From Cymbomonas tetramitiformis (lineage: Eukaryota; Chlorophyta; Pyramimonadophyceae; Pyramimonadales; Pyramimonadaceae), in the NCBI GenBank assembly GCA_001247695.2, contig LGRX02031174.1, forward strand, positions 1 to 43,204: a DNA stretch of 43,204 nt, in the 5' to 3' direction. The notes below the pieces were generated by a model. It was not told the origin of the DNA. It ran no database searches and was given only the letters and a program-made list of their open reading frames with translations. A program made the position numbers and the translations under genes. Shown one piece after another: positions 1 to 8,617 of this stretch. Positions within the stretch are counted from its first letter, which is position 1. Each line of letters begins with the position of its first letter.

Positions 1-50
1 TCATTTTAATCTACATCGGGTGCAGACATCTCATTTTAATCCACATCGGG
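1..50 (-). repeat. Left terminal inverted repeat of the MULE (partial)
   Basis: Two units of the 30-base motif, read on the minus strand as CCCGATGTGGATTAAAATGA plus spacer. They match the units of the right array at 3451-3708 in inverted orientation. The array is cut by the window edge. Confidence 0.8.
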
Positions 51-57
51 GATAATT

Positions 58-375
58 ATGCATTGCATTTCAATCCCAGATCATGCTCATCATTACATTA
101 CATCATTACATTATCATTACATCATTATCATCATTACATTATCATTACATCATTACATCATTATCATCATTACATCATTATCATTATCATTGCATCATTA
201 CATCATTACATCATGTAATCGCCATTACATCCCAGATCATCCTAGCATCCATGCATTACATCATGTACTTTCAAATGCATCAATTGCTGATGAGTGATGC
301 CAATTGTAAGCATTCATTAATATTCCGTGTGCAAATGCATCACTTAATGATGCGTGATGCCAATTGTGAGCATGC
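58..375. repeat. ATC/ATTAC simple repeat and a 60-base duplication
   Basis: Bases from about 76 to 230 are an imperfect microsatellite of CATTACATCATTATC-type words. From about 276 to 375 a roughly 60-base unit is present twice, each with a core reading GTGATGCCAATTGT followed by A or G and AGCAT. Open frames here are low-complexity by-products. The stretch lies between the left terminal repeat and the transposase of the MULE. Confidence 0.75.
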
Positions 376-531
376 ATTATTTCATCTTAGAATGCTTCAA
401 TTTCATTGGCATTAACGTATCAGCACTCAGCACTGAATTCAACTTCTCAGTAGTTTAGTCTGAAGTTTTTCAACACTTCACAACACTTAAGAGCACTTAG
501 CAATTGAACTTAACTGCACTAAGTTGGAAAG

Positions 532-3365
532 CTAGATTCTATTACACTTATCACTGCGGTGTCCTGCTTTACCGCACTTGCTGCACTTGGATGCCTTCTT
601 GGAACCGATCCTCTCCAAGACCCCCAGCTTGCGCTTCTGCATCTTTGGGCGGCCCTTCCTCTTTGCCGCCACAGGTGGGAGCAGCAAGTCTGGGTCATAA
701 GCAGGGTGCGCTTCACAATCCAGCAAGTTTGGCACAGGAGGGAAAACCATATGCGCGGGATACTGCATCTTCCACTGAGCGGTGGTCTTCAAGGGGTCCA
801 CGTAGTCCTCCCACTTCCTTCCCGTCACCCGCGCATGCGCCAAGTTATGGTGACAAGGCAAGCCTGACAATGCCGTGACTCCGCAATCACACTGCGCCGA
901 CTCACCAGCTCTGAGCGTGCTAATGTAGCGCACCCCGGGTGTCACCGTGGAGGCAACCCTGGCAACCACCTTGTCAGTTGAAGTAAAGGAGATTCCGCTC
1001 GTGATGGTGAGTGCCTTCTCCATGGACTCCGCAACATCCAAGATCACCGCACGGCGGGTGGCAACTGGCCGGTGGCCGATTGAGCTTTGGCCTTGTTCTC
1101 AGTGAACCTCTTTTCACACAGGCCGACGGTCGTCAGGAGGGCTTTGGTCATGAACACACCTTCCTTAAAGTCTGCCCGCACTTTCTCATTGGCCGCGTTC
1201 ATACACTCCACGCAGCTATTCACGGATTGACCGTGAAGCTTACCGCAAACCGCCATGTATTGTGACTGATCAGAGGCCTTTCCAAGGTACTCCGCTGCAC
1301 GTGTGGAATACTGAGCCTTGATCCCTTCAAGCTTCGGGATCGTCGGTGCCTTCACCGCTTGCTGAAACAACGCCCGGGCTTCCGAGCCGCCAGGCCTGAT
1401 CGTGGTGGACACACCCTCCGCACGGTGACGAGCACAGGTGAACAAAAGACTGCCGTTACACATCACGGTGTCCCAAGCAGCCGCCAAACCCTTGTCCTTA
1501 TCCGAGACCTCTCGGCGGTCGGGGTGGTCATAGACGTCACCGTAGGCCTCCTTCGAGAAGATCAGTTGCATGCTATGCGAGGTCTCACACTCGTTCATGA
1601 GGAGACATGCGTAGTTCATAGGCACCACGTGGTGATTGGCGTCCCGAGTCACCGTGCTCATCAGGATCCCTGCTGAGTTGTTGCGCATATGCGCCCCGTC
1701 CCCAAAGCTCACAGGAATGCACTTGTCTAACGTCTGAATCGTCGTGCAAGGAGCGAAGGACCACCCGAGGCAGTATTGCTTACCCTCCTCCACGGGGTAC
1801 TTGTGAGCCTTTTTTTTATCCCACCGATCACGCTGACCTACAGGCTTCGCCTTCTGCTCCTGCAAGAATTCCTTGTGCTCGATATCCACGAGCACTGCCT
1901 CCATTTCCTTGGCCCCCAGCGTGTGGACCTCGCACCTGTGTCCTTGCTCGCGAAGAAGCTGAGCAAGTACAGGCAGCTTCGCCAGCTCCCCTGAAGGATC
2001 GCCGTTCAGCTTCGCTCTAGCAATGGTCATGACGCTTTGTACGAAACTGCGAGTAGGGTCCAAGCAGAGATATCGCCGGAGATCGCTTTTCAGGCCGGTG
2101 GCGTCGTACTTAGGGTTCTCCACAAGCTTCCTCGACGCGATGGGGGCAAGTTGCGCAGGTGTGTACGCGGTGCTGGCAGTGCGCGCCTTCACCTGATTGA
2201 GAGCGGTGCAGGTGTGCGCCTGGAAAGACACACAGCGCCAAGCGCCCTCGGAATCCTTCACCTGCGCAGGCCTCCACTCCACACAGTGCTTGCATTCGGA
2301 GTCCACGCCACAGCCTGCGAGCAACTGGAGGTGACCTTTTCCACAGAACTTGCCCAAGCCCTTGTGGAAACTCTTGGCATACGAGGCGAGCTTGCCATCG
2401 CGCTCTTCCACCTCAGCGGTCAGAAGAAGGGCGCTGTCGCGGCTGCCAACAACGAGCCCCTCCTGGATCAGGTCACTGGTAGGAACAGCTCGCAAGGAAA
2501 CCAGTTCGCGTGGAGGTAGAACCTCCGCCCCTCCTTGTGCTAGTCGAGTGGCAGCCTCAACCTGCATGACCCTACGCCGCTTAGCAGACAGGCGCTTCTG
2601 CTCACGCCGCCGATTGGTGTATGCTTCTGCTGGTTCTGCTGCCGCTCCTCCCTGCTGCACACCAACCGCCTCGTCCTCCACACCCTCCTCCTCCTCCTCC
2701 TCCTCTTCGGATATATTCAGTAACGCCGCGTCTTCCTCGTCCTCCGCATCTTCCTCGTCCTGGCTGGCAGACATGTTGTTGCGTTCAGCCTCAGCAGCTG
2801 CTGCAGCCTCTGCTAGCATTTCCTCCATGCCGTCTGGATACGCGGGAACAGTTTTCAAGCCGACAGTCAAATGCGAGACGCTGGATCGGCGGGAGCAAGA
2901 GAAGGTTGTGACGTTGAGGTTGGTGAACTGCAGGTCGCAGACGTTGTCAATATCATACACCGCAGGTGAAAGAAGCAAGGTTTCAATTTGTGTTGCGACA
3001 TCTTCACCAAGTTGGAAGCTCTGAATTGTGAGGGAGGGGCGAGTGCGACTGCCAGTGCGCCCAAAGATAACAAAGCCATGTTCTGGATGAAATAATATAT
3101 CCCCAGGGATCAGGAATGTCGCTGAATGCGCGGTTAAGAAGTCCGCTTGCGCCAGCTGTAAAACGTTAGGCAGGCAACCCGCAAGCTTCAAAAGATTGTT
3201 GTCTAAATCTGGGTCTTCTAGGTCAGGTGTGCCAGCAGTGGCGGCCGGCCGCACATCCTCTTCCACCTCGCGAGCAACAGTGGATCTCGCAGCGCGTTTC
3301 GGCTGCTGTTTTGTTGGAAGTGGGTCTGGAGGTGGTATTTTAGCATTGCTGCGTGTTTCCCGCAT
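532..3365 (-). pseudogene. MULE transposase with SWIM and CCHC zinc fingers, frameshifted
   Basis: Two overlapping minus-strand frames make up one transposase. The larger (start ATG 3365, stop 1044) has an acidic, low-complexity region, then the MULE DDE core: SFGDGAHM (first D), SDKDKGL (second D) followed by CARHRAEG (the C2H-type motif), and NSCVECMNAAN (E). The smaller frame (1047-532) carries the SWIM finger CDCG-x8-CHH and, near the C-terminus, a zinc knuckle CSKCGKAGHRSDKC. The frames meet at GTGA (1047-1044), where the upstream stop overlaps the downstream frame by one step. Homologous continuation can be followed in the second frame a little upstream of the stop, so a single-base indel near 1050-1075 is the simplest reading. 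An alternative start region near 3400 in another frame contains a C2H2-like motif. Family call is secure; activity is unlikely unless the frameshift is translated through. Confidence 0.85.
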
Positions 3366-3450
3366 GTCATGCAAAAGAAATAATGCGGCTTCGTTGGCAT
3401 TCACAAGTTAGGTTTCAGATGTAAGTGTGTCTACGCATGCTATGAAATGT

Positions 3451-3708
3451 CTACCCCCGATGTGGATTAAAATGAGATGTCTACACCCGATGTGCAACGT
3501 TTAGGCCTGTCTGCCCCCGATGTAGATTAAAATGAGATGTCGGCCCCCGATGTGGATTAAAATGAGATGTCTACCCCCGATGTGGATTAAAATGAGATGG
3601 CTGCCCCCGATGTGGATTAAAATGAAGTGTCTGCCCCGATGTAGATTAAAATGAGATGTCGGCCCCCGATGTGGATTTAAATGAGATGTCGGCCCCCGAT
3701 GTAGACTT
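3451..3708 (+). repeat. Right terminal repeat of the MULE: nine 30-base units
   Basis: Units begin at 3451, 3481, 3511, 3541, 3571, 3601, 3631, 3660 and 3690, a spacing of 30 bases with one of 29. The consensus core is CCCCCGATGTGGATTAAAAT followed by GAGATGTC. The second unit is degenerate. It is the inverted counterpart of bases 1-50. Confidence 0.9.
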
Positions 3709-4094
3709 ATCCCATATATATAAGGCCTTCAAAGACAGGGCGAAGACAGCATGACACCTTTAACATTGGTATCATATCAGAATCAAAGACAACTCCAAGA
3801 AATTCAAAGACACTCTGAAGACGTCATGTGGGACGGTGTGTCACATCATGACACAATGATAGTACAGTAGACCGTAGTACCCCACCTACTGTGCGGTACT
3901 TGAACCTTGTTGTCTACGATAAGTAAAGTAAGACGAGTTTGTTTGCGACCGTTGTCTATCTAGGTTTTATCTAGGTTTTATCTAGGTTTTACACATTTTG
4001 AGTATATATTGTGTTGGATGCGGATATATTAAGCGTGGATTGGTAACCGAAAAAGCTAGAAACTAGAAAGCACCAACTGTTTTGTGGTACAATT
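3709..4094 (+). other. Non-coding stretch; possible remnant of an LTR end with primer-binding site
   Basis: No gene is seen. A TATA-like run (3713-3722) is followed about 45 bases later by TAACA then TGGTATCATATCAG (3767-3780), which resembles an initiator-Met tRNA primer-binding site just after an LTR end. No second LTR or pol is visible, so this is only a possibility. An 11-base unit TAGGTTTTATC is repeated about three times near 3960-3990. Confidence 0.3.
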
Positions 4095-4285
4095 ATGCCG
4101 TTGAGCACCTTGTTTGGAGGGGACGGTCCGCGTATCTGGACGGTTAAGGACATGGAAGATCCCGCGTGCGCTTGCAATGTATGTGGGAGGAAACAACGTA
4201 CACAGAATCAGATCTACTTTTGCGACGGCTGTGATCAAGCAATGCACGCTACTTGTGGTAACCCTGGGTTTTCAAAGGGAGTGGC

Positions 4286-5141
4286 TAAGGCCTTCCACAG
4301 ATTTCGCGATTTTTTTTTTGCGAAATTTAGGTACCCAAAAAAATCAAAAAATTCGAAGAAATATAGGCAGCAAATTTTCGTGCCGAAATTTAGGGGGGAT
4401 CAAATTTGGCAAATTTCGATTTTTGAGTGGTCATTGCATCATTTTGGCCCTCTGCCCACAGGATGACAGGAATTCAGCCCGAATCGTCGTTTCTTAATAC
4501 TGTGTCATAAACAAAATCGTGAGACCCATCCAAGATCATCCAAGATCCAACCGTTTACACACCATTGGGACTTAGCACACCAAGACACCTTCAACAACAC
4601 TGCCAACAATTGTTTGAAAAGCCCCGATCCCCTCGCTGATCTGATTACACCTTACACGCAGTACGCACACTAAACCGAAATGCCCGACAGTTTAGTATCC
4701 CTTGTAGAAGCTAGCTATGGCTCCGACGAGGAGGAGGAGCCTGAGGAGTTAATTGTGTTGGAGGAACGTGCCGCTCGAAAGCAGAGCCAGCCGGTAGTAA
4801 ATGTTTTCGATAAGTTTAAGCGCAGCCGCAATGAAAATAATGCTGGAGTCGGAACTTTCTTAGCTCGAGTAATCTAGCCAAGGGGAACGAATCTCTCAAC
4901 ATGAATACCCGTATACTGCCCCCTTGGCCCCCAAGCCCCCAAATGATCGATGGTCGCTTTCTTATTGCCGATTTTCTTAATACTGTGAATGTTTAGCCTG
5001 TAGATTATACTCCTTTGTATGTATGCAAAATCTGAGATTTCGTGAGAAATTCTCGAAAAATCTGCGCGAAATTTAGGTGAAAATGAGAAATATAGGTAAA
5101 AGAATATAGGTAATATTCCGCGAAATCTGTGGAATTGCGTA
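4286..5141. mobile_element. hAT-like non-autonomous DNA transposon, 856 bases
   Basis: The element is bounded by an exact 8-base direct repeat GGAGTGGC (4278-4285 and 5142-5149). Its termini are inverted: TA at both ends, with a perfect 16-base stretch TTCCACAGATTTCGCG (from 4293) matched in reverse near 5119-5136. An 8-base duplication and TA- or CA-starting termini are typical of hAT elements. No transposase is present. The ends are AT-rich and contain repeated GCGAAATTTAGG words. It lies inside the PHD finger of the host gene. Removing it with one copy of the duplication restores the frame exactly. Confidence 0.75.
4680..4877 (+). CDS. Small acidic ORF inside the hAT-like element, possibly a captured first exon
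   Basis: A 65-residue frame starts MPDSLVSLVEASYGSDEEEE and continues with mixed charged sequence. It resembles the N-terminus of a nuclear or splicing-type protein more than random DNA. It lies between two 15-base direct repeats TTTCTTAATACTGTG (near 4489 and 4971) inside the transposon. A GTAA follows near the frame end. It may be a host gene fragment picked up by the element. Function not recognised. Confidence 0.35.
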   Translation: MPDSLVSLVEASYGSDEEEEPEELIVLEERAARKQSQPVVNVFDKFKRSRNENNAGVGTFLARVI

Positions 5142-5656
5142 GGAGTGGCTTTGAAAGCGCAAGAGGATTATTTTTGTTTGGCATGCGAGTTGAGGAGTCA
5201 TGAAGAGGAGCAGGAAGACTTGGAGGCCAGGTAGCTTTCCGACTTTGCATTTCCCAATTAGTTGCCGACTTTGTTTCTTTTAGAGGGGCCGGGGCTGTAA
5301 TACGTTGATAATCGTTACGAACCTGGTTTCAGCGTTCTGGACAAGGACTCAGGCACTGGAGAGGAGGATGAGGAGGGTGAAGAGGTGGATGAGGAGGAAG
5401 AGTTTGATGAAAATCAGGAAGAAGTTGTAGAGGAGGGGGAAGGAGAGCTGGAGGATGAAGAACAAGAAGAGGTTGATGCGGATACACCAACCAAAAGGAA
5501 AAGGGTTTCTAATTCCGGATCAAAGCGACGCAAGCCGCGCGGGATTGATATGTGCGCACAAGAAAAGACCCTTGTTTGTCTGTTTTATTTGATTAGGAAT
5601 GTGTGTAACCTTTTTAACAACTTGTTTGTGAGGCCTTGCAACTAATGAGCTTGCAG

Positions 5657-5955
5657 GAAGGATCGACTTTTGTACCCTCCCTGGGTCCATGGACCTACCA
5701 CCAAGCCCTTGGACCCACCCTGGGTCCATGGACCTACCACCAACCCCCCGTCCGTTTAAATGCTCTAGTGAGGTGGTCTTTGTGAGTGCACTGAAGCACC
5801 ATTGCGTTGCAATTACTGAGCATTGCCGGAAGGATCGACTCTTTGGACCCACCCTAGGTCCATGGACCTACCACCAAGCCCTTGTACCCACCCTGGGTCC
5901 ATGCACCTACCACCAACCCCCCCGTCTTTAAATGCTCTAGTGAGGTGGTCTTTGT
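5657..5955 (+). repeat. 172-base tandem duplication with an internal smaller repeat
   Basis: The segment starting GGAAGGATCGACT at about 5657 recurs at about 5830 and ends in AGTGAGGTGGTCTTTGTGA in both copies. Inside each copy, CCCACCCTGGGTCCATG plus ACCTACCACCAA occurs twice. Open frames across it are by-products. Confidence 0.85.
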
Positions 5956-6202
5956 GACAGTGTCGCAATCGGTTTCGGTTGAAACCGAAATACCGACGAC
6001 GGTTTTAATCCTGCTCGATGATCCGTCATTAACTGTCCCCGACAGGACCCTGGGTGCTTTCGATCCGGACGGCACCGATCCCGACGGGGGGTTGAGAAAT
6101 TTTGATCCGTCTCATATCGAAAATAATTTTATATATCACTGGCGTAATTTTCGAGTCATCGTCGTCATCGAAAATGCACGTTTGATTAGGTCATGAAATA
6201 GC

Positions 6203-6385
6203 TGTCATGTCATGTCATGGCATGTCATGTCATATCATGTCATATCATGTCATAACATATGACACGACTATATCATACGTGTCATACCTGTCATACATGT
6301 CATATCATATGACATGACATGACATGACATGACATGGTATGACATGTATGGCAGGTATGACACGTATGATATGTATGACAGGCCT
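6203..6385. repeat. TGTCATA-type repeat forming an imperfect palindrome
   Basis: The left half is rich in TGTCATG/TGTCATA words and the right half in their complements, with the centre near 6290. The same words in the same order occur at one end of the LTRs of element C (23300-23382 and 32899-32981). This may be a fragment of a related LTR. Confidence 0.7.
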
Positions 6386-6820
6386 CGGTGATGAGCACAT
6401 GTTCTTGGGTTGGCTTTCTAGCAGGTGCAGCGAAAGCGGGTAGTTCGCAAAGTTCCGACCTGAAGGCAAGGAAGACAGTTGTGCTGGTTCCTGCACCGAC
6501 TGACGCAATTCATGGAGAAGAGCTTGATATCCGTTGAACATGTGAGCGTCTTTGAACCATTGTTCTCGCTGAGTTCCGTGCAAAGAGTGCACATCATCCT
6601 GATGAATGACTTCAGATCTCCCCTGTAATTGAGCACGTCCCAGATGCTTTCAAGTCAGTAACACGTCCCACTGAATTGTGAGGGGATGTCACTCTTTGCA
6701 GGTCGCGCAAAAATGCTTCTGACGGTGTCAAAAGCAAGGAGCAAGTGAGCCTGGAAAGTAGCCTGTAAACTAGATACCATAGAGTAGACATGTGTTGAAG
6801 AAACATACAAAAATGTATTA
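6386..6820 (-). other. Weak coding-like stretch, minus strand, unassigned
   Basis: Minus-strand frames from about 6780 to 6400 have non-random composition, for example a run reading GTQREQWFKDAHMF then LLHELRQSVQEP. They change frame and contain stops, for example near 6660. This could be downstream exons of the minus-strand gene at 8618-11002 beyond a satellite-filled intron, or a relic. No family recognised. Confidence 0.25.
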
Positions 6821-6860
6821 TTTTGTTTAGTTTATGTGTAGACCATGCTCAGGAAGAAAT

Positions 6861-8270
6861 AGCACGGGATGTGCACAGCACTGCACCCGCACATCACGGG
6901 AACGTGGGATCTGCAGAGCATTGCGACAACACATCACAGGAGCGTGAGATCTGCACAGCACTGCACCAGGACATCACAGGAGCATGGGATCTGCACAGCA
7001 TTGCAACAACAAATAACGGGAGCGTAGCATCTGCACAGCACTGCATCCGCACATCACGGGAGCGTGGGATCTGCACAGCAATGCACCCACATCACGGGCG
7101 CATAGCGTCGCACGGCATTGCATGATCCGCACATCACGGGAGCGTGGGATCTGCACAGCATTGTGACAACACATCACAGGAGCGTGGGATCTGCGCAGCA
7201 TTGCATCCGCACATCACGGGAGCGTGGGATCTGCACAGCATTGCGACAACACATCGCGGGAGCGTGGGATTTGCACAGCATTGCGACAACACATCGCGGG
7301 AGCGTGGGATCTGCACAATACTGCATCCGCACATCACGGGAGCGTGGGACTTGCACAACACTGCATCCGCACATCACGGGAGCATAGCATCTGCACGGCA
7401 TTGCACGAGCACATCACGGAGCGTGATCCGCACAACCCGCATCCGCACATCACGAGGCGTGGGATCTGCCCGGCGATTGCACCAAAGCACATCGCAGGGC
7501 GTGGGACGCACAACACCGCATCCGCACATCACAGGAGCGTGGGATCTGCCCAGCATTGCACCAGCATCACGGGAGCGTGGGATCTGCACAGCATTGCACC
7601 AGCACTTCACGGGAGTGTGATCTGCACAATACGCATCCGCACATCACAGGGCGTGGGATCTGCCCAGCATTGCACCAGCACATCGCGGGAGCGTGGGATC
7701 TGCCCAGCATTGCACCGGTACACATCACGGGAGCGTGGGATCTGCACAGCATTGCACCAGCACTTCACGGGAGCGTGGGATCTGCACAACACTGCATCCG
7801 CACACGGGAGCGTGGGATCTGCCCAGCATTGCACCAGCACATCGCGGGAGCGTGGGATCTGCCCAGCATTGCACCAGCACATCACGGGAGCGTGGGATCG
7901 CATGACATTGCACCCGGCACTTCACGGGAGTGTGGGATCTGCACAACACTGCATCCGCACATCACGGGAGCGTGGGATCTGCCCAGCATTGCACCAGCAC
8001 ATCGCGGGAGCGTGGGATCTGCCCTTGATTGCACCAGCACATCACGGGAGCGTGGGATCGCACAGCATTGCACCAGCACTTCACGGGAGTGTGGGATCTG
8101 CACAACACTGCATCCGCACATCACGGGAGCGTGGGATCTGCCCAGCATTGCACCAGCACATCGCGCACATCGCGGGAGCGTGGGATCTGCACAGCATTGC
8201 GCCAACACATCATGGGAGCGTGGGATCTGCACAGCACGCAATGCACCAGCACATCACGGGAGGGACAATT
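6861..8270 (+). repeat. Minisatellite, 40-base unit, about 34 copies
   Basis: The unit core is ACATCACGGGAGCGTGGGAT followed by CTGCACAGCATTGCACCAGC, spaced exactly 40 bases over long runs (for example 7211 to 7251). Variants alter the last ten bases (GCATCCGC, GCGACAAC, GCACCAGC), and occasional indels occur. Long overlapping frames on both strands arise because the unit lacks stops. They are not genes. Confidence 0.95.
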
Positions 8271-8617
8271 TAGGTTCATAAAATCCGCACAAAATATGCA
8301 AAGCACTGAATCAAACATATTGTTTTTGTATGGGAGCCCTAAAAGTTCAAAGCGTATATGCATAAATGCACAACACATAGTCACAGATCTGCAGAGCCCT
8401 GCATCAGCATAATATTTTAAATACACAGTATAGCGCAACAGCTGCACAGCAATGCACTGGCATGCCATTGTTGAAGCAGAGCACGGGAGTGCGGGATATG
8501 CAAGCACAGCACTCTATCACAAATTGGTCACATCATGGCATAAATGCAGAAGTGCGGCATGTGATCTGCACAATACATAGTCCAATGGGGAGGCCTCATC
8601 AGGTCAGCGGTGTTTAC
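8271..8617. other. Flank of the minisatellite, no clear gene
   Basis: The region is AT-rich with scattered degenerate copies of the ATCTGCACA words of the array (for example near 8390 and 8565). On the minus strand it follows the donor at 8617-8612 of the upstream gene, so it may be intron. No exon can be placed. Confidence 0.4.

Larger units (their letters stand above)
1..3708 (-). mobile_element. Mutator-like (MULE) DNA transposon, left end beyond the window
   Basis: The two ends carry the same roughly 30-base motif in opposite orientation: the first 50 bases read as the reverse complement of the array at 3451-3708. Between them is a minus-strand transposase with MULE hallmarks. Together these define a MULE whose terminal inverted repeats are made of tandem repeats. 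The outer left terminus, and so the target-site duplication (usually 9-11 bases in this superfamily), lies outside the window. The transposase is frameshifted, so this copy is probably not autonomous. Confidence 0.8.
4095..5645 (+). pseudogene. PHD-finger, acidic nuclear protein gene interrupted by a transposon
   Basis: The ATG at 4095 opens a frame containing the first six ligands of a C4HC3 PHD finger (C27, C30, C43, C46, H51, C54). The frame is interrupted at 4285 by a transposon. Beyond it, from 5150, the same frame resumes with ...EDYFCLACEL, supplying C73 and C76 with an aromatic residue two before C73, as PHD fingers require. A GT-AG intron (5231-5332) then keeps the frame into a long Glu/Asp-rich exon ending in basic nuclear-localisation-like clusters (KRKR, KRRKPR) and a stop at 5643-5645. 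Without the insertion the product would be about 194 residues. PHD fingers usually read histone H3 tails, so a chromatin role is likely for the intact gene. Exon limits are inferred, and the last exon may end in another donor. Confidence 0.65.

Noticed and set aside
2621..3024. Plus-strand frames opposite the acidic part of the MULE transposase
   Set aside because: These are Ser/Pro-rich shadows of the GAG/GAT-rich minus-strand coding sequence.
4278..5149. The hAT-like element as an introner that is spliced out precisely
   Set aside because: No GT and AG at the duplication edges give in-frame removal; joining at the available GTGGCT and GTAG shifts the frame into a stop.
5882..6196. Plus-strand frame spanning the second 172-base unit as a gene
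   Set aside because: The start lies in repeat sequence and there is no domain or splice support.
6861..8270. CRISPR-like array
   Set aside because: Units are contiguous with no unique spacers, and the DNA is eukaryotic nuclear.
7224..8281. Long open frames (up to about 350 codons) in the 40-base array
   Set aside because: They exist on both strands and in several registers because the unit lacks stops. The products are pure repeats.
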